DNA of 64,000 nt from Nephrocerus scutellatus (GCA_947095585.1 OX352766.1:992001-1056000), one strand, 5' to 3'. Positions 1-10,744 are shown, counted from the first letter of the stretch. The notes: generated by a model not told the origin, from the sequence alone. A program made the numbers and translations.

Positions 1-1
1 T

Positions 2-1168
2 GATGATCATGATGATGGTGGTCGTTGTGTTGATGAAACGATGATGGATTCATCGGCCGTGAATTGTCAAATGCCAACAAAGATGCAGAAGCTAGAAACA
101 GCTGATAAGATAAGCGTCCGGAGCATCACTAAGAACAATAACAATAATACCAATAACATCAACAACAACACCAGCAACAGCAACAGCAAAAGTTGCAACA
201 ATGATGTTGCTGCTGATGACGATGACGATGAAGATGGCGCTGACGATGATGACGATGATGGCGGTGGGGATGACATCATTTGCGGCAACGCTGATGGTGA
301 GGGGCGAAACATTAGTAAGCAAGAGCTGAACAACACAACACAACACCATTACCAGCACCAGCACCATCATCTGCCATTACCTTACCATTCGACAATCAGC
401 AAAAGCACCAACACCAATACCACCACTGCAATTTCTCCTATTGCAGCCAATTCATCGCTGTTGCTGTTCACCTCTAGCAATAATGGCGAGGATGCTGCTG
501 TTGCTACTAATGTGTCATCAAGCGGGTCGCCGACGAATCTACTGTTAGCAGTCGCATCAGCTGCCAATACCATCACAACAAAAGCAAAATCAACTACGCC
601 CTCTTCCTCGTTGACTTGTGATGCTGGACTTGGTGGGAAGAAAAACAACATAGCTCATCATCAGACAACTTCACAGTCTCAGCGGAAAAAAGAAAGCTCC
701 AGAACGTATCAGCCCATCAACAATAACAGCAACAGCGAAAATCAGAACAATCACCACCACCAGCCGATGGAAGTGGAATCATCACTGATGGAACTACAGC
801 AGCAGCAGCAGCAACAGCCGCCGCCATCGCAAGCATTGACAGCTACAGCGGCAACAACAAGTGGCAATATCACAACCATTTCCGCTGTAGCAGCAGCCAA
901 CTCCTCTTCCTCTACCACCAGCACCACCACCTGCTCCACTACCACAACCAACACCACGGCCAACACCGGTCTTGGCTTTCTCCTGGACTCGACAGCAGAC
1001 ACAATCACCACCACAAGCGAAAAGCAGAACAACAAACGCCTGCGCACCACCATCTTGCCGGAACAGTTGAATTTTTTATACGAATGCTATCAGAACGAAT
1101 CGAATCCCAGCCGGAAGATGCTGGAGGAGATCTCCAAGAAAGTAAACCTGAAGAAGCGCGTTGTGCAG
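2..1168 (+). CDS. zfh2: zfh2 internal coding exon with first part of homeodomain 2 (5' truncated by window edge)
   Basis: This exon belongs to the giant zinc-finger/homeodomain transcription factor zfh2, relative of vertebrate ZFHX3/ZFHX4. The frame is already open at base 2, so the first ATG (41) need not be a start; the N-terminal exons lie left of the window. The exon is mostly low-complexity: Asn-rich (about 130-200), Asp-rich (about 215-275), His/Gln and Ser/Thr runs, and a poly-Gln tract near 795-825. It ends with homeodomain residues 1-46 ([19 protein letters not shown], then [19 protein letters not shown] and RVVQ), which match the ZFHX3 homeodomain 3 type. The donor CAG|GTGAGT lies at 1168/1169 in phase 0, and the next exon resumes at VWYQN. 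The protein should act in the nucleus as a DNA-binding regulator. Family assignment is secure; the length of the missing N-terminus is unknown. Confidence 0.93.
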
Positions 1169-1437
1169 GTGAGTCCCAGTATGGTTTTTTAGTTTTTTGT
1201 TTTTTTTTTGTTCTACCAACATGCCCCACCCTGTGATGTTTCCCCTATGCTGCTGTGCATGTCAGTTCCATAACCCTAGAAAGATAACCAACCATACGTC
1301 AATTCGACGACGTCTACATATTTCTGATGTTTTTTGTGCAACTGGTAATAATTTTTATATGGAATAATGAGAAACATTAAAGTTTAATTTTTTTGTGTGC
1401 GCTTTAGAAGCTACATTTAGAAAATACCTTTAAAATA

Positions 1438-1988
1438 CTTCCAAAAGACCCAAATGAACCGCTGAAGAACATCCCAAAAGATTTTCAAAATACCCCCAGA
1501 AGAAGATCACCAAGAGACCCTCTAAAGTCCCTCAAAAGGCTTTCCAGAAAATCTTCAAAAGAACCCCCAAAATACCCCCAAAATGAACCCTGAAAACCCT
1601 CCCTAAAGATCTCCAAAATACCCCCAGAAGACCATCAACAGACCCTCTAAATTCCCTCAAAAGGCTTCCCCAAAAGAACCCCCAAAAGAGTATCAAAAGA
1701 CCCCAAATAAATCCCTGAAGAACCTCCCAAAAGATTTTCAAACAAAATATCCTCCAGAGACTCTCAAAAGGCCACTAAAAGACCCTCAAAATACTTCGAA
1801 AAGGCCACCAAGAGACCCTCTAAAGACCCGCAAAATATCCTCTAAAGACTCTCAAAAGACCACTAAAAGACCCACAAAATTCTTCAAAAAAATCAGCAAG
1901 ACACCCTCTAACGACCCCCCGAAAAGACCTGCAAAAGATCCTCCAAAGACTCTCAAAAGACCACCAAAAGACCAAAAAATCAGAACTG
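1438..1988. repeat. degenerate minisatellite, CCCAAAAGACCCTCTAAAG-like, in zfh2 intron
   Basis: About 550 bp of short, imperfect direct repeats, A/C-rich on the + strand, built from words such as CCCAAAAGA, CCCTCTAAAG and CCTCAAAAGG. It sits wholly inside the 2158-bp intron 1169-3326. The apparent open frames on either strand are by-products of the repeat. A closely similar array lies in the next intron (5262-5890). Confidence 0.85.
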
Positions 1989-2164
1989 CGTAGCGGACAG
2001 TGGAAACATTAAATAATTGTGTCGCACTTTCGTAACTCTCTCAATTTCATCCTCTACTAAGCGCACAAAAAGAAGCATAAATTCCAAAAAGCGCTAGTCT
2101 TGTGCTCTCCACAAATAACCTAACATACGTCACTTCAACGTAAACGACCCTTTTCGAAAGTATA

Positions 2165-2668
2165 TATAGATAACTCAAGGTAGTTTATAAAGACCACTAC
2201 TCTGTACAGCCTTAATACCAGAGAGATCCGTCTGCCAATATGTACAACATCGATGATTAGTACGTGCTGGGGTACCTCAAAGTAGTGTATTAGGACCCCT
2301 ACTCTCTACAACCTCTATACCAGAGAGATCCGTCTGCCAATATGTACAACATCGATGATTAGTACGTGCTGGGGTACCTCAAAGTAGTGTATTAGGACCC
2401 CTACTCTCTACAACCTCTATACCAGAGAGATCCGTCTGCCAATATGTACAACATCGATGATTAGTACGTGCTGGGGTACCTCAAAGTAGTGTATTAGGAC
2501 CCCTACTCTCTACAACCTCTATACCAGAGAGATCCGTCTGCCAATATGTACAACATCGATGATTAGTACGAGCTGGGGTACCTCAAAGTAGTGTATTAGG
2601 ACCCCTACTCTCTACAACCTTTATACCAGAGAGATCCGTCTGCTAATATATACAACATCGATGGTTGG
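2165..2668 (+). repeat. 102-bp tandem repeat derived from a LINE reverse-transcriptase motif
   Basis: Nearly identical units start at about 2260, 2362, 2464 and 2566 (period exactly 102 bp, or 34 codons), with a more divergent first unit from about 2165 and a partial last one. Within each unit one frame reads GVPQSSVLGPLL, the conserved non-LTR reverse-transcriptase box usually written GVPQGSVLGPLL. A second frame continues LYNLYT, as expected after a frameshift in an old copy. It lies in the zfh2 intron and codes for nothing now. Confidence 0.85.
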
Positions 2669-2974
2669 CTACTTTTGTAGCGGCACGTCTGTCTCCTGCA
2701 ATCCCTTTTGATCGACTGAGTTGGCTTGGCAGGACGGCGAGCGTAGTGACACCATACTTGTGCGAATTACATTATATTTTAAAAAATGACTACGTGAATT
2801 CGACGAAGGTTATCTATCTAGGGTTACATGTTTTATTGGAACATTTTCATTTCTTTTTATTTTTTTTTTATTTTTCGTTTTTTGTTCTTTTTTCGTTTTA
2901 GTAATGTGCGATTTGAGGTGAGGAAAGAATTAAAAGAGGATTGCCCGTTTGTGTGTTTGTTTGTCTCTTGTTTC

Positions 2975-3115
2975 CGTTACGTTTCGTTTCGTTTCGTTCC
3001 GTTTGATTTTCGTTTTTCTTTCGTTTCGTTTCGTTGTGTTCCGTTTGATCTTCATTTTCGTTTCGTTGCGTTCCGTTTGGTTTTCATTTTTGTTTCGTTC
3101 CGTTCCTGCATCACT
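2975..3115. repeat. TTTCG/TTCCG pentanucleotide-type simple repeat
   Basis: Degenerate runs of CGTTTCGTTTCGTTCCG in the zfh2 intron shortly before the 3327 exon. The same pentanucleotide forms a much larger array at 12126-13020. Confidence 0.8.
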
Positions 3116-3326
3116 TTTTCTGGTTGTTGCCCTGCCGTCCAGTGTTTTTATTTTTGTGTTCTGATCACTCTGGCTACTTGGGAACGCCAGTTCAGCTTCT
3201 GTTTAAAGTAAAAAATAGATATATTGTATAACTGTATGTGATTTCTTCGCCTCCACCTACACGCTTACTCCTCTGGAACTCGCGCGCACGACACACACAA
3301 CACAAAACTCGATAAAACTCTTCCAG

Positions 3327-4718
3327 GTGTGGTATCAAAATTCGCGTGCACGCGAGCGCAAAGGACAGTTCCGTCAGAACTTGCAGGTGATCAACAAAAA
3401 GTGTCCACATTGCACGGCCATCTTTAAGATAAAATCAGCCCTCGAATGGCACTTGCAGTCCAAACATTCAGAGAAGCAAACGGTGAACATTGATCAGATC
3501 CCTGACATGATGAAGGCGGTAGTGGCCCAGCAGCAGCAGCAGCAGCAACAGCACAGCATCATCTACAGTGGAACCACTAGAAACATGTTTGGCATTGACA
3601 AGAAAGACTCCACTGTTAGCAACCACAACTACAACCACAACCACAACATCAACAACAACAGCAGCCGCACCATTGAAAATGTTGTATCGTCGAGTGCGAT
3701 CGCAAAAGAAGGTAATGATGGGGACGATGAAGAGGACGACGACGACGACGATGAGGAAGTTCCGCGAACAGATAGGCTATGTGGTGGGAACCAACAACAG
3801 TCGCACCATTATGTACCATCAGGACATGTGGCCTCGAAATCTTCTTTAAATGTCGGCGGTAGTCGTAGCAGTAGCAGCAGCAGCAGCAGTGTCAACGTCT
3901 GCCCAATTGTCATGCCCCCTTCCACCACTCCATCAGTAAGAACCACAACAGCAGCAAAAGTAACAACTACTAGTGGCGGTCCACTCGATTTAAGCAAAGC
4001 TCCACATCAGCAGCAACTGTTCGGCAGGATCACCAATGGCAGCTGTAGCGGTAGCAGCAAGTATGAGCCGAATGAAAGTGAAATCAGTTTCTCGGATTCC
4101 AATAACGAGCATGATGAGTCCAATGATTTTTACATTCAATCGTCATCATCATCTGTCCATGGCCATAATGGAAATGTGAACCACAGCAAAAAAGGAGTGG
4201 TGACCAGCAGTAGTACCAAACCCAACATTAATGGCGATCCAAGTGGCGGCAAGCTCAATGGTGAAGCAGATGGTGGTGGTGTCGCCGCCGACTTTGCTAA
4301 CAAGGGCACAGTCGCCGTCAATGGCGACCGACTAACCGATTATTTGCTCAATGGCGGATCTGTCACCGATTACTTAAATATTGGCATGTATTGTAGCGGA
4401 GATGTTACTGGTGCAGTGTCAGTTTCGGGGACGCCTGGAAACGATCGTGAGAATACCCTATCGCCGACAGTAAGTCAAGCTTCGTCGTCGTGCACCACCC
4501 AAAGCAGCTCGCACCATCAACTGCAACGACAGCCACAGTCACACCATCAAAAGCACCAGCACCAGCACCAGCACCAGCAAAAGAAGCGATTTCGCACCCA
4601 AATGAGCAACTTGCAAGTTCGCATCCTGAAGGCGTTGTTCAAAGACGTCAAGACCCCATCCATGGCGGACTGCTTGAATATTGGACGTGAGATCGGCCTG
4701 CAAAAGCGTGTCATTCAG
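3327..4718 (+). CDS. zfh2: zfh2 internal exon: end of homeodomain 2, C2H2 finger, CtBP motif, start of homeodomain 3
   Basis: The acceptor TTCCAG|GTGTGG gives VWYQNSRARERKGQFR, completing the homeodomain begun in the previous exon. Its recognition helix has W48, Y49, Q50 and N51; the family-wide residue at 49 is Phe. A C2H2 finger follows at once (CPHCTAIF, then a HLQSKH pair, about 3402-3467), as in ZFHX3. The 464-codon exon then has poly-Gln, Asn/His and Asp/Glu runs, a PLDLS motif at 3981-3995 (the PxDLS consensus for the corepressor CtBP), and homeodomain 3 residues 1-46 (KRFRTQMSNLQVRILKALF through KRVIQ). The donor CAG|GTGAGT is at 4718/4719, phase 0. Both homeoboxes are cut at the same place, between residues 46 and 47. 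Confidence 0.95.
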
Positions 4719-4764
4719 GTGAGTTCAAGGAAGACGAAGACGAAGTACAACTAAATTTCCTTTC

Positions 4765-4935
4765 ATTAACTTCGCGTGCCCGTGGATCTGTTTGTCCGTT
4801 TGTTGTGGAATCTTCCGATCAATTTATAGCCCACTTCCCAAAGCCCGATTTTATTGAAACTTTGCACACATGTGTATTTCCGGTAACAACACTTTCCATT
4901 CAAGTTTGGACCTTCTCGGGCTATAATGAAATAGT
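4765..4935 (+). repeat. dispersed repeat family R, partial copy
   Basis: TTAACTTCGCGTGCCCGTGG, then GCCCGATTTTATTGAAACTT and TGCACACATGTGTATTTCC. The same words in the same order occur at 10745-10935, 48098-48535 and, reverse-complemented, 56325-56737. It is an interspersed repeat inside the zfh2 intron 4719-6011, with no coding content seen. Confidence 0.7.
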
Positions 4936-5261
4936 AATTTTAGATAAAAAATTAAATAGAAAACTTAAGCTTAGGTTATACGTATGTACAATAATTACAT
5001 AAATGTCTGTTTTAATTTACAAAGCAGTGTGTACATCAATTGAAATGAAATAATAGTAAACGGAAGGCATTGAGCAACAGCGTCACGGTGAAGGCATTGT
5101 GACAACTGGAAGGTAGGATATGATCCGGATAGATGGAGAATCTCATTATTCAGTAGTTGGTTAGGTTGATTACGAATGAGATAGACAACGATTTATTTCA
5201 TTCGTTTATCTTCTTAGTTGCATAGTACAAGAGTGTATAGTAAAAAAAGGGTCTTATATTG

Positions 5262-5890
5262 TGCAAAAGACACAACATCCACCTACAAACGACCCAAAAG
5301 ACCCTCGAAACGACCCCTAAAGACCCCCAGAAGAGCCCAAAAAGACCCCCAAAAGACTCTCTATACCCCATCTATAAACCAACAAAAGCACCCCTAAAAA
5401 CTTTCCAAGAAACCCACAAAAGGACCACAAAAGACCCTCTATACCCCATCTATAGACCCACAAGAGGACCCCTAAAAACTTTCCAAAAAACCCAAAAAAA
5501 AAAAACTTCCAAAAGATCCCAAAAAATTTCCCAAAATACCCCCAAAAGAACCCCTAAACCACTAAAAGGATCCCAAAACACCCCAAAAAGATCTGTGAAA
5601 AGACATCTCAGAAAACCTCCCCAAAGAACCCCAAAACATTCCTACAAGACCCTCTAAAGACCCCCTAAAAACACGTAACATGTCTAAAAAGACCCTCTAG
5701 ATCCTAAAAAGACTCCCAAAAGACCCTGAAAAGACCCTAAAAAGACTCATAAAAGATCACCAAAATATCCTCAATATACACCAACAGGTCCCCCAAAACA
5801 CTCCCAAAAAGAACCCAAAAAAGACCCTCTAGACCCTAAAAAAGCTCAAGACCCACAAAAGATACCAAAAAACCCTCAATATACCCACTT
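5262..5890. repeat. degenerate minisatellite in second zfh2 intron
   Basis: About 630 bp of the same A/C-rich words as 1438-1988 (CCCAAAAGACCC, CCCTCTATACCCC, CCCCTAAAAAC), with a local longer unit, 'ctatacccc atctata', repeated about 90 bp apart. The open frame seen here is a repeat artefact. Confidence 0.85.
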
Positions 5891-6011
5891 AAGATCCAGG
5901 TTATTTCACAACCCTTGATTGTTGGCATCAAAAACGAAAAAGACCCAAATCTAAATTTTCAACGTTAACCGATCTTTTGTTTATTTTTCTCTTCTTCTTC
6001 CTCTTCCTCAG

Positions 6012-7175
6012 GTTTGGTTCCAAAATGCCAGAGCCAAAGATAAGAAGTCTCGGAACAATCGTTTTCCCGATGAGAATTCCGGTATGGTCGATGAAGAAGC
6101 AGGCGCTGCAATTATGACGCCACCAACATTCCAGGATTGCTACATATGCCAGCTGCAAAATGTCAACATCCAAGAGCACGCCTTCTCCGGCAGTCACATC
6201 GCACGCGTAAAGCAGCAGTTGCTGCTGGAATCGTCGACGAAAGCGGCTTTGTCGAATGGCAGCGATGACTCGGCAAAGAGGCGACGCCACGTCAGTGATG
6301 AGGAGATCCTGAACCATAATGCCAGCATGGAAGTAAAGGATGTCATTGGTACTGTTGGTGACAACGGCGGACTCTCATTCAAATATAACAGCTTAGAGGG
6401 GGTATCATCGTTTCAATTAAACTACGAAGCCGCCACCGCAGCCGCCGCCGATGATGATGATGACGATGACGAATGCGAAGATGACGAGGACAACGACGAT
6501 GATGATGATGTTGATGACGATGAGGATCAATCAGATATGGAACACCAGAACCGGCAGTCTTCCGCTAATAACCATCACAACGGGGATGGCATTAATTACT
6601 GCAGTAACAACAATGATAACGATGGCGATGGCGATGGCAATGCTGCAGATGACGATGCTGATGCCGATGAGGCAAAACGCACCTCCCTTGCCCTACGGCA
6701 TTTCAACAAAATTCAGCAACGCTGCTTTGCTGCTGCAGCTTTGATAAATTCGAATCATCCAGAAACGCCAACTGGTGGTGCTGGTGATGCTTCAGCTGGT
6801 CCACCTCCGCCGCCTGTTCCAGCCGGCGCTCACACCACAACAACATCTACTACTGCAGCAACAGGAACAGTGCACGAGGATATCCCAGATGTGATGGCCC
6901 ATCAAATGCTGATGGAGAACAATTTAATGCTGAAGATCAACACCGACAATCCGCTGACAACGCAGCACTCGGAAATATTGCAGCAGCTGTTCAACTTTAG
7001 CCAGATGAGCGGTAAGTTTTGGTTGTTGTTGCCGACGGCTCAGCATACTGGCTGCAATCACAACAATCACAGCAATCACAACACCAACAACAAAAACACC
7101 AGCCAACAACAAGAACAACTATCCAGTGATCTTCTACAATCATCACCTGAACGGCAACAACACCAACAACAATAA
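6012..7175 (+). CDS. zfh2: zfh2 3'-terminal coding exon: end of homeodomain 3, final zinc finger, acidic and Gln-rich tail
   Basis: The acceptor TTCCTCAG|GTTTGG resumes phase 0 as VWFQNARAKDKKSRN, the DNA-contacting helix of homeodomain 3 (W48, F49, Q50, N51), like ZFHX3 homeodomain 4. About 20 residues later comes a finger CYICQLQ...HAFSGSH (about 6138-6200) with the wide histidine spacing seen in the C-terminal finger of this family. A long Asp/Glu stretch follows (about 6450-6540), then Ala/Pro/Thr-rich sequence and a Gln-rich end with a stop at 7173-7175. A strong donor-like GGTAAGT lies at 7011-7017, after NFSQMSG. The last 54 codons (Leu-rich, then Asn/His/Gln) could therefore be retained intron rather than true protein. 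No matching downstream exon was found. Confidence 0.88.
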   Translation, partial: VWFQNARAKDKKSRNNRFPDENSGMVDEEAGAAIMTPPTFQDCYICQLQNVNIQEHAFSGSHIARVKQQLLLESSTKAALSNGSDDSAKRRRHVSDEEILNHNASMEVKDVIGTVGDNGGLSFKYNSLEGVSSFQLNYEAATAAAADDDDDDDECEDDEDNDDDDDVDDDEDQSDMEHQNRQSSANNHHNGDGINYCSNNNDNDGDGDGNAADDDADADEAKRTSLALRHFNKIQQRCFAAAALINSNHPETPTGGAGDASAGPPPPPVPAGAHTTTTSTTAATGTVHEDIPDVMAHQMLMENNLMLKINTDNPLTTQHSEILQQLFNFSQMSGKFWLLLPTAQHTGCNHNNHSNHNTNNKNTSQQQEQLSSDLLQSSPERQQHQQQ

Positions 7176-7498
7176 CACCAGCAACAACAATAACAACAAC
7201 AACAACTGCTCTACAGACAGATAACTTGTGTATTTGTGTCTTGTTTTTGTTTGTCGTTTAAGTTTTTTAGTTTTTTGTGAATAGAATTGGATCTTTTTGT
7301 TTTTAGTGTTTAGAGAAAATGAATTCATGTATATGTAGTTACAAGTTGGAGTGTTGTTGTTGCTGTTGTTGTAGCCGTCATCGTGAAAAATTAACTGTCG
7401 TCGCTCGTATGTTTTATGTTTTATGTTTTGTTTGTGATTCGCAATTTTGAAGAAATGTTCTTCGTTTTTGAATTTTTTATGTTGATTTGTAATTCCCA

Positions 7499-7499
7499 T

Positions 7500-7530
<31 letters not shown>

Positions 7531-7556
7531 TATATATATATATATATATATATATA
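7499..7556. repeat. (CA)n followed by (TA)n microsatellite
   Basis: An uninterrupted alternating purine-pyrimidine tract in the probable zfh2 3' UTR. Confidence 0.95.
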
Positions 7557-8026
7557 CAGCAAAGGAATGGAGCAAAAGTTGTACAAAAATCTTCTGATTG
7601 ATTAATCGATTGCATTGCATCGCATTGCACTCCCCTGTAAATAGAACTCTAATATTTAGCTAATAGATGACTAACAAACAAGCAAAGCTATATATAAAAA
7701 AAAAGATAGAACATAACTCGAAATGTTTGTTGGCGTTTTTCGCTTCTAGCGAACTTTTAAAAGAATTCTGCATAAACGCTGCAGATTGAAACTAAATATT
7801 AACTTAGGTTGTGCTTCGTGTTATTAAAGTATCTGTAAGTCTTTAATTTTTTTGTTTTTTTTTTGTTTATTTTTGTATTTTAAGTTCAAGCTAAGTAAGA
7901 ACAACCCAACCTATCTATCGTATCGTATATATGTATCTCTGTAACTATGTACGCAGATTGAAAAAGACTAATTTGTAATTTGTATCTATTATTTTATATG
8001 ATGGGGGGGAGATTTTCTGTTTTTAG

Positions 8027-8032
8027 AATAAA
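8027..8032 (+). terminator. candidate poly(A) signal for zfh2
   Basis: AATAAA, about 850 bp after the zfh2 stop, in AT-rich UTR-like sequence with CAA and T runs (7176-8032). It is the first canonical AATAAA noticed on this strand after the stop. Later ones exist, so the true 3' end may be further right. Confidence 0.35.
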
Positions 8033-8322
8033 TAAGCACTAGAAGTATTAGAGTAAGCGCAGAAAAGCGATGAAGATCGCTAATAATAAATGTAGGAGAG
8101 TATAAGAGACAAAGAAAACCTTAAAACTTTTAAGAAAAGTACCCACAGAAAAAAAGAAAAAGAAACAAAAAACCACAATTTGAAGAAGAAGTTTATTTAA
8201 AAACAACAACAACAACATCAGCCTCGCATTTAACGGTTCAATTGTTGGAACAAAAAACAAACAATTACATGAGATAAGGTATTTGCCCATTAGAAGGCCC
8301 CTCCCCACCAACCACCCAACAC

Positions 8323-8385
8323 CCACTTCCACCACTTCCATCACTTCCATCACTTCCATCACTTCCATCACTTCCATCACTTCCA
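8323..8385. repeat. CACTTCCAT nonamer tandem repeat
   Basis: About six head-to-tail copies of the 9-mer CACTTCCAT with edge variants. Confidence 0.9.
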
Positions 8386-9030
8386 CTATCTATAACATGT
8401 ATCTACCTTAATGGTATTTGTCATAAGAATGAAATGCTTACTGGGTATGCATTGCCTTGATTTGATTTACTGCTCCTCGAATAACTTGTGCGCTTCCTAA
8501 TTATTATTATTATTATTGTAGCACGTGTAGTTGATAAGTTTTGCAATTCGCAAACAAAAAAGAAACAAAACAGACGATTAACTTTTGAGAATTGAGATAA
8601 GGTGCGCGCATGTGAATCTCCAAGAATTCGTGTGCAATAGTTGATAAGATATAAGAGATAAAGATACAACAACAACAAAAAAAAACACGATATACCATCA
8701 ACTAAGAGATACGAGATATCAGATATAAATTAAGAATTAGAATAAGAAAAGTACAATAACAACACTATGTAGCTATGTATCACAAATGTATGTATGTATG
8801 TATCTATTAGAAAGAGACGAAAGACGAAAATTCCTAAAGAGCACACGCACACACACACACAAATACAAACACAAACACACTCTCACCGCACCGCACCGCA
8901 CACAAACAAAGAAACAAATAACAAAACAGAACAAAAGAAAGTAGCAGCCAGCCAGTGTTACCAACAAACATTGTAAAGGAGCAATTAGTCGAGTCACGGG
9001 AGAAGAGAGAGGGTGACAAAGAGATGCAGT

Positions 9031-9321
9031 CAAAACCTACTCTACAGAAAGCCCAACTATTTCGCTGATACACAGATACATGCTTAGAAAAATCCCAAAT
9101 GTTTATGGATTGGTAATCAACAAAAGAGCAAAAGCATCTGAAATTTTTCTGTTTCCCACTAGTGCATCTTACTTTTCTACAACCAGTTAGTTAGCCTGTT
9201 TTATAAAATGCCTCTGTTAATTTTTCTACATTGGACTCAAATCCCACAAATACAGACGCGTTTGGGAAGGTTTCACTGCATTAGTATGCGTACAGTTGGG
9301 CTTTCTATAGAGAAGGTTTTG
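9031..9321. mobile_element. MITE family M, copy 1, with exact 8-bp target duplication
   Basis: Terminal inverted repeats begin CAAAACCT at 9031 and end AGAAGGTTTTG at 9321 (28 bp in the best copy; three mismatches seen here in the left arm). GATGCAGT flanks the element on both sides (9023-9030 and 9322-9329). It has no coding capacity. Two more copies are at 45879-46149 and 47923-48664. The 8-bp duplication fits hAT or P-type transposition; an autonomous partner was not identified. Confidence 0.88.
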
Positions 9322-9660
9322 GATGCAGTACAAATTAGAAAGATGACATTTATTTATCTATCTATCTGCCTATTTATCTGTTCATCAATCTCTATCGTTA
9401 TCAAGAGAGAAAGATAAAGATGCAGAGAAAGAGAGAGTCGACTCACGAGAGAGTACGAGAGATATGAAAAAATAGAAAGAAAGAGATGCAGTACAAATTA
9501 GGCAGATGAAATCAAATTTCTTAGTTTCTTTTACCAATCTATATCTATCTGTCTATTTATCTGTTTATCAATCTATTTGTGTGTTCATTAATATCTCCCT
9601 CAATCTAAAGAGGAAGATAAGATGAAGAAGAGAGAGAGAGACAAAAATATTTGCAATTAT
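9322..9660. repeat. duplicated segment with ATCT-rich tracts
   Basis: Two diverged tandem copies about 164 bp apart (9322 and 9486) both start GATGCAGTACAAATTAG and run into ATCTATCT/TCTGTTTATC simple sequence and then GAGA-rich sequence. Confidence 0.65.
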
Positions 9661-9677
9661 ATTTTTCTTATTATCAA

Positions 9678-9985
9678 CTAGCTGAAATACCCAGCGTTGC
9701 CCGGCTGCCCCCACCGCACTACCCCCAGCCAACTGACCGCCAAGACACTTCAAGGTCCACTCCAAACACCACATGTATCATCTCTATATGCACGGTATTC
9801 GAGTCAACCCTTTTACAAACCATACTAAGCCACCCGCCGTCAGCCCCCTCATCAACATTGCCACACACACCCACTACAAACAATCAACCCAACCGTCCCA
9901 ACCGTCCCAACCACGTTTAAATATTTCAGCTATAGCGGATAGACGGTCTTCGAGTTAATCGCTAACAGACACACAGACAAAGTTT
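9678..9985. repeat. interspersed repeat with CTAGCTGAAATACCCAGCG head
   Basis: It begins CTAGCTGAAATACCCAGCGT near TGCCCGG and ends in GACACACAGACAAAG. It is much more GC-rich than its surroundings. The head and the ACAGACA tail resemble retroposed insect repeats. Only one copy is seen in this window, so the family is not assigned. Confidence 0.45.
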
Positions 9986-10065
9986 CATTATCGATTTATG
10001 TATCAATACATTTATTTATCCAAGTATATATCAATCTTTCTACCCATCTTTCTATCAATTTTTCT

Positions 10066-10375
10066 ATGCATCTAGCTTCCATATATCATTCTTTCTACCC
10101 ATCTTTCTATCAATTTTTCTATGCATCTATCCATCTATCCATCTATCCATCTATCCATCTATCCATCTATCCATCTATCCATCTATCCATCTATCCATTT
10201 ATCCATCTATCCATCTATCCATCTATCCATCTATCCATCTATCCATTTATCCATCTATCCATTTATCCATCTATCCATTTATCCATCTATCCATCTATTC
10301 ATCTGTCAATCTATCTGTGCAACTATCAATCTATCTATCCACATATCTTGCTATTTAGCTATTCATGTATCTATC
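10066..10375. repeat. (CCATCTAT)n / (ATCT)n satellite tract
   Basis: About 250 bp of CCATCTAT octamers with CCATTTAT variants, grading into ATCT repeats. Repetitive Ser/Ile/Tyr/Pro open frames arise from it and are not genes. Confidence 0.95.
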
Positions 10376-10744
10376 TATGTATAGAGGGAGAATTTATTTC
10401 TCTCTATGGAGTTAGTCCAATGCATATCAATCAATACATGATAGTATCTTTTCTCTTTTTTTTCATCTACATTGCTTCACTCGGTTTATTAATAGATGCT
10501 ATTCGGTATACTAGTATCTCAGTTAGAATTCCAGCCGACGCACGATAGTAGCTGTGCTCAGTAACTCTTCTGCTTTCAGTGAAATATTAAATGAAATATT
10601 AAATAAAATAAAATTAAAGTTAAAGTTATTCAAAGTTTAATATTAATTATTTAAAAAAAAACATTCAATATTAATAAACCATCATCGTACAGGATAGATA
10701 GATAGATACTGCTACGTGGTACTAGTTAACTTTTTTTTTATTGT

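Noticed and set aside
41..1192. ATG at 41 as the zfh2 start and the stop just after 1168 as its end
   Set aside because: The frame is open back to base 2, and the tail after 1168 is intron read-through past a consensus donor.
5262..5660. 132-codon Lys/Pro/Thr-rich open frame in the zfh2 intron
   Set aside because: It consists wholly of the A/C-rich minisatellite.
10066..10548. 160-codon Ile/Tyr/Pro/Ser frame
   Set aside because: Encoded by CCATCTAT repeats.
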